Shown piece after piece: positions 18,326-26,609 of a stretch of 64,000 nt of DNA. The stretch's first letter is position 1, and each line of letters begins with the position of its first letter. Location of the stretch: positions 1 to 64,000 of the forward strand of contig NZ_BAUU01000004.1 in the NCBI RefSeq assembly GCF_000513115.1, read 5' to 3'. This stretch comes from Halalkalibacter hemicellulosilyticusJCM 9152. GTDB lineage: Bacteria; Bacillota; Bacilli; Bacillales; Bacillaceae_D. Under the pieces are notes generated by a model, which was given only the letters and a program-made list of their open reading frames with translations, was not told where the DNA came from and ran no database searches. Position numbers and translations under genes: made by a program.

Positions 18326-18911
18326 AATACGTAATTGGAAGGTTAGTGTAATAACTAAACAATTATAATCACACTTTGAAAAAATTCTTTAACACAGGTT
18401 TGAAGTTCTATGGCTGGCGGTGCCCTATATTGTAATCTATCTTCACCTTAGCATACATTTTCCGCGGTATGTTGGTGATTTAGCTAAAAATAGGGCAAAT
18501 ACAGGTCGTCAAAACATTCAGTAAATTAAGGAAGTTAACAAAAGAATTACTCTGTAGCTCTTGGATGCCCCGGGGCTTGATGAAATAACATAACAATCGT
18601 TAAGTTATTTACATTATACAATTTAGCTCGTAGTGTCAATCAATAAATTGCAAGGTATCAGGTGGCGTTATGTTAGGGTGATGTGGTGCACTCTGACAAG
18701 GTTAGGCGATTAGGGAGTGTCTGTTGCCTAGATTGTGTCACTAGATCAAGATGACTAAGTATTTCGCCGATTGTGCGATGATCTAACCGTGCTTGGAGGA
18801 CTAGTAGTGGTCTGTAATGTGTGTTATGATAACGTAATAGTGTGGAAGTAGGACATGAAAATGAACTTTATAATATCGATTATGACAAAAAAAGAAGGTG
18901 TGATCTAACTG
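18326..18911. other. 586-base non-coding region before the foreign tetR gene
   Basis: No gene-like frame, terminator or clear promoter was seen. An AT-rich segment runs up to 18680; 18680-18830 is richer in GC. The base composition changes sharply at the following gene. Confidence 0.4.
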
Positions 18912-19532
18912 ATGGGACGTAAACGCGAATTCGATGTGGACCAGGCACTGGATGCCGCACTTTGCGTGTTTTGGCGTAAAGGCTATGAGGGTGTGTCGTA
19001 CACCGACCTAACTCAGGCTATTGGTGTCGAACGACCTGCTCTCTATTCGGCGTTTGGCAACAAGGAAGCGTTGTTCCGCCAAGTTCTGGCGCGCTATTAC
19101 GAGCGTTACCTGGATTATTTCCCAGCAGCGCTGGAGCTGACGACATCGCGTGAAGTGGTCTCACACATTCTGTACAGCGCGGCTGAATTGCATACTCGTT
19201 ACCGGGATCGCAAGGGGTGCTTAGGTGTCCACGGCGCTTTGGCTGGCTCGGACGATGCCGAACCTATTCGAAAAGCTCTTATTGATGGGCGTGCGGAAGG
19301 TGAGGAATTGCTGTGTGATCGCTTTGAACGGGCAAAGCAGGAGGGAGATCTACCGGAGACCGCTAACTGTGCTGCATTAGCTGCATTCGTGATGGCGGTG
19401 ATTCATGGTATGGCTGTTCAAGCCAAGGCTGGCTTCAGTCGCGACATGCTAGAGGCCGTTGCTGAGCAAGCGCTCTCTACTTGGCCTACCGGAAGTTCCA
19501 CACTTCCGGTAGAAAGTCCTCCAAAACCTTAG
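18912..19532 (+). CDS. TetR/AcrR-family regulator, GC-rich and probably acquired
   Basis: 206 residues. The N-terminal helix-turn-helix reads REFDVDQALDAALCVFWRKG, then YTDLTQAIGVERPALYSAFGNKEALF, the TetR signature. The C-terminal domain (MAVIHGMAVQAKAGFS) is of the TetR_C type common in proteobacteria. The gene is visibly richer in GC (roughly 55 percent by eye) than its neighbours, with codons ending in G or C. It lies between the intact dus gene and a decayed copy of the dus 3' end. These facts point to horizontal transfer. ATG 18912 has only a weak GAAGGTG site 11 bases upstream. Target genes are unknown. Confidence 0.85.
   Translation: MGRKREFDVDQALDAALCVFWRKGYEGVSYTDLTQAIGVERPALYSAFGNKEALFRQVLARYYERYLDYFPAALELTTSREVVSHILYSAAELHTRYRDRKGCLGVHGALAGSDDAEPIRKALIDGRAEGEELLCDRFERAKQEGDLPETANCAALAAFVMAVIHGMAVQAKAGFSRDMLEAVAEQALSTWPTGSSTLPVESPPKP
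19486..19512. repeat. perfect palindrome inside the 3' end of tetR
   Basis: CTACCGGAAGT and ACTTCCGGTAG form a perfect 11-base stem around TCCAC. It lies in the last codons of the TetR gene and has no T-run. It may be a terminator without T-run, a binding site, or the scar of the acquisition event. Confidence 0.45.
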
Positions 19533-19613
19533 TGCAGAAGAATATAGTGATATAAAGGGCAAACTTGGCAGTTATGATACCAAAGTCACAGCATCATCCT
19601 CTGTGTCATGGTC

Positions 19614-19801
19614 CAATGAATTCGAAAGAGCATTGTAGTAAGGAATTGTTGGATCATTTAAGGTTTTATCTTGACCTCTACGATCAATATTCAAAGGAAT
19701 TTGAAGCGCGTCCATTAAGAAATCAATTGATGAACACAGAGTCAACCGATGAAGTGCGAGCATTGCTTGATCGCTACAACGCAACAGTAGACAATCATTA
19801 A
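19614..19801 (+). pseudogene. decayed duplicate of the dus 3' end
   Basis: Bases from about 19620 repeat bases 17907-18111 of the dus gene almost exactly, reading [20 protein letters not shown], then [14 protein letters not shown] 57-base segment ([19 protein letters not shown] in the parent) is missing. The deletion ends lie in the similar words GCGCGTCC and GCGAGTCC, pointing to slippage. No start codon or ribosome site is credible, so it is not expected to be expressed. Confidence 0.75.
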
Positions 19802-19803
19802 TT

Positions 19804-19839
19804 GGACGTGTCTGCCATGATAGATTGGCAGACACGTCC
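19804..19839. terminator. perfect 14-base hairpin between convergent genes
   Basis: GGACGTGTCTGCCA at 19804-19817 and its exact complement at 19826-19839 with an 8-base loop. It lies between the dus remnant and the end of the aldo-keto reductase gene and may end transcription on either strand, although neither side has a T-run. Confidence 0.45.
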
Positions 19840-19852
19840 GCAATTCCAAAAA

Positions 19853-20776
19853 TTAAGGTAGGATGTTTCCTGCTGAACGATAGATGCTATACCATTCTTC
19901 ACGAGTGAGGTGGACATCGCTTGCTTTTATACATTCTAGTAATCGGCTTTCATTCATCGTTCCGATGACAGGCTGCATGTTCGCAGGGTGGCGAAGTAGC
20001 CACGCAATCGCGATCGTCGTATTCGACACTTCATATTTTGCCGCAACCTCATCTATTCTTTTATTCAATTCGGGGAACTTTTCGTTTCCAAGAAATACGC
20101 CCTCAAAAAAGCCATACTGGAATGGGGACCAAGGCTGAATCGTAATATCCTTCAACCTACAATAATCAAGCACACTGCCATCGCGATTTACGGCAGCTTC
20201 ATTCTCCATATTGACATTGATCCCACTGGAAATCATCGTTGTGTTTGTTATACTTAATTGGAGCTGATTGGCAACAATCGGTTGTTTTAAGTATTTGCTT
20301 AAAAGCTCCATCTGCATCGGATTCTGATTGGAGACTCCGAAATGTCTGACTTTTCCTGAGCTTTCGAGAATATCGAAGGCTTCTGCAACCTCTTCAGGCT
20401 CCATTAACGCGTCTGGACGATGAAGAAGAAATACATCCAAATAATCAGTTTTCAGACGCTGTAGGATTTTCTCAACGGATTGTACAATATGTTCCTTAGA
20501 AAAATCGAATGTACCGACATCTGGTCGAATACCGCATTTAGATTGGAGAATTAAATTTTCTCGGACATCATCATTCATCTGAACCGCATCAGCGAATATT
20601 TCCTCACATTCACCCGCCCCATAAAGATCAGCGTGATCAAAAAAGTTCGCACCATTTTCTAATGATGTCTGTATAAAGCGTTCTGCTGCTTTTTGGTCAA
20701 GTGAATTAATCCGCATACAACCTACTGCAACAACAGGTACTTCTAGTTCACTAGTTCCAAGCTTAATCGTTCTCAT
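19853..20776 (-). CDS. aldo/keto reductase, YcsN/YdhF-like
   Basis: 307 residues. Starts MRTIKLGTSELEVPVVAVGCMR. AKR catalytic residues are visible: FFDHADLYG (Asp and Tyr), ILQSKCG (Lys), FLLHRPD (His). HFGVSNQNPMQMELL and the C-terminal NMQPVIGT cofactor segment follow. These NADPH-dependent oxidoreductases act on carbonyl compounds; the substrate is unknown. ATG is preceded by AAAGGGAGACGTGAAGG on its strand. It is monocistronic, convergent with the dus remnant. Confidence 0.88.
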   Translation of the reverse strand: MRTIKLGTSELEVPVVAVGCMRINSLDQKAAERFIQTSLENGANFFDHADLYGAGECEEIFADAVQMNDDVRENLILQSKCGIRPDVGTFDFSKEHIVQSVEKILQRLKTDYLDVFLLHRPDALMEPEEVAEAFDILESSGKVRHFGVSNQNPMQMELLSKYLKQPIVANQLQLSITNTTMISSGINVNMENEAAVNRDGSVLDYCRLKDITIQPWSPFQYGFFEGVFLGNEKFPELNKRIDEVAAKYEVSNTTIAIAWLLRHPANMQPVIGTMNESRLLECIKASDVHLTREEWYSIYRSAGNILP

Positions 20777-20881
20777 CCTTCACGTCTCCCTTTGAAAAAG
20801 AATTGGTCTGTCTTATTGAGCTAAAACTAATTTAATTATAGCAATGTTTATAGGGGATGTCCTTTTTTCTAGTTTGGGGGG

Positions 20882-20914
20882 CACTGAAAAAGTGCGATTT
20901 TCACTTTTTCAGTG
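20882..20914. repeat. CACTGAAAAAGT-family hairpin
   Basis: CACTGAAAAAGTG and CACTTTTTCAGTG pair perfectly over 13 bases around a 7-base loop. It is the cleanest member of the dispersed hairpin family. It lies between the divergent aldo-keto reductase and bceA-like genes. Confidence 0.7.
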
Positions 20915-21000
20915 GCCTTTAGAGCTAATCTCATTTTCTGGTAATATCATGATATTATTAAATGAAAGGAATATAGATTCTATTTGAAAGGGGAATCGCC

Positions 21001-21765
21001 TTGGTCATTTTAGATGCAAGTAATATTGTTAAGATTTATGGTGAACTAGATCATGAAAGTTCTACAACGGCTTTAAATGAAGTGAGTCTTTCTATTCATA
21101 AAGGAGAGTTCATAGCGATTATGGGTCCCTCAGGAAGTGGCAAATCTACTTTGCTTAATGTATTGAGTGGAATTGACAAGCCTACTTCTGGTGAGGTTTC
21201 AATTGCTGGTGAAAAAATAAGTGAGATCACAGGAGATACATTAGCATTATTTCGGCGTAAACAACTAGGTTTCGTGTTTCAAGATTTTAATCTTCTAGAT
21301 AGTTTGACTGTAAAGGAAAATATCATTCTGCCAATGGTATTGGAACGAAAAACGGCAAATGAAATGGATGCAAGAATAGAATTCCTTTCCAGTCTGTTTG
21401 GGATTGAATCAATCTTGTATAAATATCCTTATAACCTATCAGGGGGACAGCAACAACGAACTGCTGTCAGTCGGGCACTAGTTAACAAACCAAGTATACT
21501 ATTAGCCGATGAACCGACTGGGAATTTGGATTCTAAATCATCGGACGTGATCATGAATTGCTTTAAAAATATAGTCGATGAACTAGCCACTACGGTACTT
21601 CTTGTTACCCACGATGTTTTTGCTGCTAGCTACTGTCAGAAGGTTATTTTTTTAAAAGATGGCTCTATTCATTCCTCTATTACTAAAAAAGGAAGTAGAA
21701 AAGAGTTCTTAGGCGAAATAATGGATTGCCAAGCTGTTTTGGGAGGAAGAACGGATGTCTTTTAA
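21001..21765 (+). CDS. BceA-type ABC transporter ATPase
   Basis: 254 residues. Walker A GPSGSGKST (about residues 42-50), Q-loop FVFQDFNLL, signature LSGGQQQR, Walker B ILLADEPTGNLD and H-loop VTHD are all present. TTG start with GAAAGGGGAATC upstream. The next gene encodes a BceB-type permease and overlaps by 11 bases. BceAB transporters protect Bacillus against peptide antibiotics such as bacitracin and usually signal to a BceRS two-component system. None is adjacent here. Confidence 0.88.
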   Translation: MVILDASNIVKIYGELDHESSTTALNEVSLSIHKGEFIAIMGPSGSGKSTLLNVLSGIDKPTSGEVSIAGEKISEITGDTLALFRRKQLGFVFQDFNLLDSLTVKENIILPMVLERKTANEMDARIEFLSSLFGIESILYKYPYNLSGGQQQRTAVSRALVNKPSILLADEPTGNLDSKSSDVIMNCFKNIVDELATTVLLVTHDVFAASYCQKVIFLKDGSIHSSITKKGSRKEFLGEIMDCQAVLGGRTDVF

Positions 21766-23707
21766 CCAAATCGTTTGGAAAATGGTAATGGCTGATTATA
21801 AAAAGTACATTTTCTATTACTTATGTAATAGTTTAGCGGTCATGTTGTTCTTTTTATTTTCAACGCTGTTTTTTAATGAAAACATCGTCGATGTGAAAGG
21901 GACGGAATCAATAGAATATGTTTTAGCTGTTCCAGGGATAGCGTTAATTGTATTTACGCTGTTTTTTATTAGTCATGCACATCGTATTTTTATTAAACAT
22001 AGAAATAGTGAGTTTGGGTTGTTCATGACTTTAGGAATGACGAATCGGGACGTTAGTAAATTATTGATAATCGAGAATGGAATCATAGGCAGTATATCGT
22101 TAGTTACTGGTATTGTTGCGGGTTCACTATTTTCTCGTCTTTTCTTTTATTTGTTAACGAGTAGTGTCGGAATAAATTCGGCTTCCTATCATTTAAACAT
22201 TGAAATGTTCCTGTATACAACAATGATCTTTTTAGTCGTATTTGCTGTGGCAGTAGGAAGAACTCTTTTTCTCATATTCAATCAACAGATCGTTCTCACA
22301 TTAAAAAGTGATAGGGTTTCTGAGGCCATAAAGATAAAAAGTCCATTGCTTGGTAAACTTGGAATCGTCATCATTTTTTTGTCTGTCTTTGGGCTTTATT
22401 TCACTTATACAGGGCCAAGTGGAGGTGATTATCTAGTCATTTGGACAATGACGACATGGATGGGTTTGTATGTAAGTCTTAATCAGTTCACTAGTTACTT
22501 TATAGATTTTATCAAAAAGAATAGAGACTATTATTACAAACGTATGTTATCTTTAAGCAGTTTAGATTACAAATTTAAGCAGCTTACCTCTACGCTTATG
22601 TTGGTTACTGTGATGATAATGGTCACTATTTTGTATAGTACCATTATATTGTTCACTTACATTGAAACAGCTAAACAAGTTATGAAGGAAAATCCTTATG
22701 ATATAGCGTTTTTACAAACAGACAATAAGAATAACCTAACTGAAGAAGAATTGTATTCTATTCTGAATCAAACAGAAAACCCGATTCAAAATCATGTAAC
22801 GTTACCTGTCTATTCATATTTTCAACAAGAATCATATAGTGGATGGACTCATGTTTATCACCTTATGTCTGCTGACGAGTTTAATATATGGACTCCAGAT
22901 CAAATCAAAATTGATCATAAGGAGTTTATCTATTATATCAATCAACAATCAGAGAATAATGAGAATGATTACGCTCTTAATTTCACCGTCCCGAACGTAG
23001 CGGGAGAAGAAGAGTATACACACAGGAAAACCCTTGTTGAAAGGAATTTTAATAACGTAGTTAATGAATTTATTCTTATCAATGATGTTGAAATGAACCT
23101 TCTAAAAAATAAATTAGATGGATTTGAATCAACTATTCATTTAATCAATGTAGCAAATTGGGAAGAGACAGGTGAGGTTGTTGGGGAACTTCAGGTACGT
23201 TTCACAGCATTCAATGAAAAAACACCTCCCATTATTGATGAAGATGTAGAGGGGATATCTGAAAAGGATCTATTTCGAATAGTGTCTAAAGTTGAAGGCT
23301 ATAACCGAAATAAAACGACAAATGGAACTTTGATTTTTGTCACGACCTTTTTAAGTGTTCTATTTTTCTTTGGATCGTTTGTTTTATTATATTTAAACCT
23401 CTTCTCTAACATTGACAACGAAAGAGTTAAGTTCAAAAAACTTAATCGTATCGGTGTTACGACAATAGAATTAAAGCGCATGATCTCAAATGAACTAACA
23501 CCTATATTTTTTGCTCCTACGATTATTGGGACGTTTCTTGCGTTTCTTTTTATTATTGCTATGTCAACTGATATTGGTGGAGTTGTTCAAAATCCCAATG
23601 TTCTATTCTATTTTCTCGTTGTTTCTGGCATCTATCTTGTCATCCAAATAGGGTTTTATCTGTATGCACGAAAGAAAATGTTCTTATATCTTATAAGTAG
23701 GTCTTAA
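21755..23707 (+). CDS. BceB-type ABC transporter permease
   Basis: 650 residues, typical of BceB. FtsX-like membrane segments lie near residues 17-38, 55-75, 106-130, 152-175, 198-215, 225-245 and 283-303. A large extracellular domain (about 310-525) follows, then three last helices. The order matches BceB, in which the extracellular domain senses the peptide. GGGAGGAAG precedes the ATG, which overlaps the end of the ATPase gene, so the two are translationally coupled. Confidence 0.85.
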   Translation: MSFNQIVWKMVMADYKKYIFYYLCNSLAVMLFFLFSTLFFNENIVDVKGTESIEYVLAVPGIALIVFTLFFISHAHRIFIKHRNSEFGLFMTLGMTNRDVSKLLIIENGIIGSISLVTGIVAGSLFSRLFFYLLTSSVGINSASYHLNIEMFLYTTMIFLVVFAVAVGRTLFLIFNQQIVLTLKSDRVSEAIKIKSPLLGKLGIVIIFLSVFGLYFTYTGPSGGDYLVIWTMTTWMGLYVSLNQFTSYFIDFIKKNRDYYYKRMLSLSSLDYKFKQLTSTLMLVTVMIMVTILYSTIILFTYIETAKQVMKENPYDIAFLQTDNKNNLTEEELYSILNQTENPIQNHVTLPVYSYFQQESYSGWTHVYHLMSADEFNIWTPDQIKIDHKEFIYYINQQSENNENDYALNFTVPNVAGEEEYTHRKTLVERNFNNVVNEFILINDVEMNLLKNKLDGFESTIHLINVANWEETGEVVGELQVRFTAFNEKTPPIIDEDVEGISEKDLFRIVSKVEGYNRNKTTNGTLIFVTTFLSVLFFFGSFVLLYLNLFSNIDNERVKFKKLNRIGVTTIELKRMISNELTPIFFAPTIIGTFLAFLFIIAMSTDIGGVVQNPNVLFYFLVVSGIYLVIQIGFYLYARKKMFLYLISRS

Positions 23708-23769
23708 ATTGACTTGAAAATGTAGTGAAGAAGCCTTTAGTAAAAAGTAGAATTGAGGTGTTTTGCACG

Positions 23770-24279
23770 ATGTTAAGTATTAAAAATTATACTCCAACCT
23801 TCTATGAGGACACGAATAAATTCATAGAAGAATATAAAGATAAGCTAGGTTCTTTAATTGGTCGAAAGATTGATGAGATTTGGACAGTGCATAATGCTTT
23901 GGATGGATTGTTTTGGGCTGATTGTCCTGTGATCATTAGTATAGAGGGGGAACGGTTAGAATTTTGTTCTTTTAGGGATAGTGAACTGGCGGTTACATGG
24001 AATGAAATTGCTTTAGAGGAGAAGTTGGATTGGTACGGTAGTTCCGAGTTAAATCTTGAATGGCGAAAAAATGCTATTGAAAAGATTCATCACATTATTG
24101 GGCAGCCAATTAAAAAAATGGAAGTTATCGAAATGAGGGTGGACTCAAATGAGAAGAGCCCATGGTTACTTGGTTTAGGTTTTGTTGTTGAGAAAGGTTT
24201 TTTAGCCATTTTTAATGCGCATGATGAAACAGGATTTTCTCATTCAAGAAATGAACAACATTTATATAAAGAGATATGA
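23770..24279 (+). CDS. conserved hypothetical cytoplasmic protein
   Basis: 169 residues from ATG 23770, chosen because GAGGTG lies nine bases upstream; a GTG at 23725 would add 15 residues of poor quality. The sequence has alternating beta-rich segments (IGRKIDEIWTVHN, CPVIISIEGERLEFCSF, IKKMEVIEMRV, GFVVEKGFLAIFNAHDE) and many Trp and acidic residues. It resembles small Firmicutes proteins seen near toxin-immunity clusters, but no family is recognised. It lies 62 bases after bceB-like and 13 before another unknown gene. Confidence 0.6.
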   Translation: MLSIKNYTPTFYEDTNKFIEEYKDKLGSLIGRKIDEIWTVHNALDGLFWADCPVIISIEGERLEFCSFRDSELAVTWNEIALEEKLDWYGSSELNLEWRKNAIEKIHHIIGQPIKKMEVIEMRVDSNEKSPWLLGLGFVVEKGFLAIFNAHDETGFSHSRNEQHLYKEI

Positions 24280-24292
24280 AGGAGAGATATGT

Positions 24293-24760
24293 ATGACCCA
24301 GTATATTTATTTGGCTTCACCGTTGAGGTTACCTAAAGGTTCATTCGGTTTAAACCCTATATCTTCTGAAGCACCGAATGTATTTGGAAATGAAGTAGAT
24401 TTTACACATTTATTTTTTGAGGATAACTATGATAGCAACAGTAAACGAAGATTCCCATACAGTTCACATTTTTCATATAAACATCAAGTGGCAGCATACG
24501 CTAACCACATTCCTTTAACTAGTCAATTAAAGGGTAATGCGGAAGAGGAAAAATGTTTAACTATTCTATACGACTATATGGGAGAAGCCATCCAAAAAAG
24601 TGGAGTTATACAATATTTCACCTCTTTGAATGGCGAAGAAAACTTAGCACTTTCAAATAAGAGAAACATCCATTGGTTAGACTTAAAAAAGCCTTATGAC
24701 TTAGTTTTAGAAGATCGTGAATTATGGGAGGTTACCCTTTGGAATGTAAATGATGATTGA
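24293..24760 (+). CDS. conserved hypothetical protein
   Basis: 155 residues from ATG 24293, with AAGGAGAG seven bases upstream. It starts MTQYIYLASPLRLPKGSFG and contains FTHLFFEDNYDS and WLDLKKPYDLVLEDRELWEV. No membrane helix or known motif. Its ribosome site lies at the end of the preceding unknown gene, so the pair is probably co-expressed. Confidence 0.6.
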   Translation: MTQYIYLASPLRLPKGSFGLNPISSEAPNVFGNEVDFTHLFFEDNYDSNSKRRFPYSSHFSYKHQVAAYANHIPLTSQLKGNAEEEKCLTILYDYMGEAIQKSGVIQYFTSLNGEENLALSNKRNIHWLDLKKPYDLVLEDRELWEVTLWNVNDD

Positions 24761-24840
24761 ATGAATAGGAGCCATTTCTAGTCGCTCATCGGCTTTTCTG
24801 TTTTGAAATTAAAGTCATACCGTTTATAAAAAGACTGAAA

Positions 24841-24866
24841 AAACGCTTGAAGTGAATCAAGCGTTT
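24841..24866 (-). terminator. intrinsic terminator, mainly for the hydrolase gene
   Basis: AAACGCTTGA and TCAAGCGTTT form a perfect 10-base stem. On the minus strand it is followed by TTTTTTC, so it should end the hydrolase transcript. On the plus strand it may also stop readthrough. Confidence 0.65.
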
Positions 24867-24927
24867 GCTCGTAATAATTTTGTAGATTAATAGGGTGACT
24901 TCTCCACGTTATCATAATACATATATC

Positions 24928-25707
24928 TTAAATTTGGTTATTAGATAGGAATTCTTCTATTTCTATGTTCACCTCTTTAGGATTATCTAAATTTGTTGCG
25001 TGGTGTGCGTCTTTAATGATTTTTAGCTGCGAATGTTTTATTTTCTCCAGCATTGCTTTCTGCTGTCTCATAATCATAGTGTCATGATCACCTTGTAAAA
25101 GTAAAGTTGGACACTTTACTTTAACTAAATCCGAACCGCTTTCCATTCTAGTTACAGCATCCCACACACGAGTCCAGTTATTTTTTTCAATCATATTAAA
25201 GGCTTCCTCAATATAATCTTTATTACGAGGGTTAAACTTTGATAGCATCTTTGCTTGTATTCGTCCAGCAACCTTCATCGGTATTAAACGGGTGGAAAAG
25301 CGGTTAATTGGTACAAATAATTTCTCATACCAATTATAAGAATTAGTAAAAGGAGTGCCAATTAAAATTAATGCTTCCACTCTTTCTGGGTAACGAATGG
25401 CGGTTTGAAGTGAAATGTGTCCACCCATAGATAAACCGCAAAGTATAGCCTTTTCAATTTTTAGATGGTCTAATAGAGTAATTAAGTCTTTGGAAAAATC
25501 TTCAGAATTAACTTTCCCTATAGGTAAGCTAGATTGTCCATGACCTCTAACATCCCAGACGACCGTTTGATAATGATTTGAAAAGTACTTCACTTGTGGG
25601 TGCCATTGCTTATGGTTCCAAGACGCTCCGTGTGTAAAAATAATCGGTTTTCCTTCCCCTTGATTTTCATAATACAGAGTAACATTATTACTAGTTATTG
25701 TAGGCAT
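24928..25707 (-). CDS. alpha/beta hydrolase
   Basis: 259 residues. The fold is complete: oxyanion strand PIIFTHGASWNHKQW, WDVRGHGQSS, nucleophile elbow GLSMGGH (Ser about residue 95), acid LLLQGDHD and catalytic His in DAHHATNLDNP. Likely an esterase or C-C bond hydrolase; the substrate is unknown. The ATG is preceded by AGGAGGGGC. It lies 11 bases after the tetR gene on the same strand, so the two form an operon controlled by that TetR. Confidence 0.87.
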   Translation of the reverse strand: MPTITSNNVTLYYENQGEGKPIIFTHGASWNHKQWHPQVKYFSNHYQTVVWDVRGHGQSSLPIGKVNSEDFSKDLITLLDHLKIEKAILCGLSMGGHISLQTAIRYPERVEALILIGTPFTNSYNWYEKLFVPINRFSTRLIPMKVAGRIQAKMLSKFNPRNKDYIEEAFNMIEKNNWTRVWDAVTRMESGSDLVKVKCPTLLLQGDHDTMIMRQQKAMLEKIKHSQLKIIKDAHHATNLDNPKEVNIEIEEFLSNNQI

Positions 25708-25718
25708 TTATGCCCCTC

Positions 25719-26297
25719 CTAATGATATGGTCTAAGGATAACACTAAAGCAATCGTCTATTAATGCTTCTATTGTTCTTTCAGGGTTTCTTATCCAAAGT
25801 AACATGGCTCCTCCAACAGAAGATTGTAAGACTGTGCTAATAACGTTTACATCACATTTCTTAATTTCCCCTTGTGCAATAGCTTGCTTTAAAAGGGTTT
25901 GTGTTCCTTTATCAAGAATATCTAGCCTTTTCTTAGATATTTGTAGTAAATCTGGATCAGATGTACTTTCTAAGTAAAAGGAAGCGTGATTGGCTAAAGA
26001 AACTGGATCATCTGCTAACTTCATTGCATTTTTATATATTTTTTTTAAAGCGTTTATTGATGATTCTTCTTTCTTAAGTGCTTCATCAAAGCTTTTCTTT
26101 GTTAATTGGACGACAAAATCACTATAAGCTAAGAGGATGCCTTTTTTAGATCCAAATCTTTTTAATAGTCCCGCGGGGGAAATATTAGCTTCATTTGAAA
26201 TGTCATTTATTGTTAATTTCGATATTCCTTTTTGACAAAGAGCTAGATAAACAGCATAAAAGATCGTTTCGTTTGAAAACTCACGTGGTCTTGCCAT
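25719..26297 (-). CDS. TetR-family repressor of the adjacent hydrolase
   Basis: 192 residues. MARPREFSNETIFYAVYLAL, then KLTINDISNEANISPAGLLKRFGSKKGILLAY is a TetR helix-turn-helix. ATG 26297 is chosen over an upstream ATG that would add 13 unrelated residues; AAGGTGTGG lies 8 bases before it. A 38-base near-perfect palindrome overlaps the promoter just upstream, indicating autoregulation. Ligand unknown, probably a substrate of the hydrolase. Confidence 0.87.
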   Translation of the reverse strand: MARPREFSNETIFYAVYLALCQKGISKLTINDISNEANISPAGLLKRFGSKKGILLAYSDFVVQLTKKSFDEALKKEESSINALKKIYKNAMKLADDPVSLANHASFYLESTSDPDLLQISKKRLDILDKGTQTLLKQAIAQGEIKKCDVNVISTVLQSSVGGAMLLWIRNPERTIEALIDDCFSVILRPYH

Positions 26298-26311
26298 AAG
26301 TACACCACACC

Positions 26312-26349
26312 TTATAATTAGTAAGTGAACATTCATTTACTAATTATAA
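26312..26349 (-). promoter_or_regulatory. palindromic TetR-family operator
   Basis: Left arm TTATAATTAGTAAGTGAA and right arm TTCATTTACTAATTATAA are complementary at 17 of 18 bases around CA. It starts 15 bases before the TetR start codon. Confidence 0.7.
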
Positions 26350-26507
26350 ACGTTTCTTACAATGGTGTCTATCGACCAATAATATTTCTCTATTGAATAG
26401 AGTAGAACTGGTGAGGGTTTGTAAGAGGTTTTTGATTAAACTTGATTCTAAGATACAACTACTAGTGGCCGGGGCGTATTTATCTATTTACAAACTATAA
26501 TTTTAAA

Positions 26508-26589
26508 ATATACTAAGTATATATATTGATGTGTTTAATTCCTTTAAATACATCGTTTTTTTGTGTATTTATATATATACTTTGTATGT
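26508..26589 (+). promoter_or_regulatory. paired PadR-type operator candidates
   Basis: ATATACTAAGTATAT at 26508-26522 and ATATACTTTGTATGT at 26575-26589 share the dyad ATATACTNNGTATRT. They precede the ATPase gene of an operon that ends with a PadR gene. ATATACT-AGTATAT dyads are typical of PadR-like regulators; this is inference. Confidence 0.5.
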
Positions 26590-26609
26590 AGAGGGAGTGG
26601 AGGGATTTG

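Noticed and set aside
26508-26589. Classical -35/-10 promoter overlapping the PadR dyads
   Set aside because: AT-rich words fit many ways; no single promoter could be chosen with confidence.
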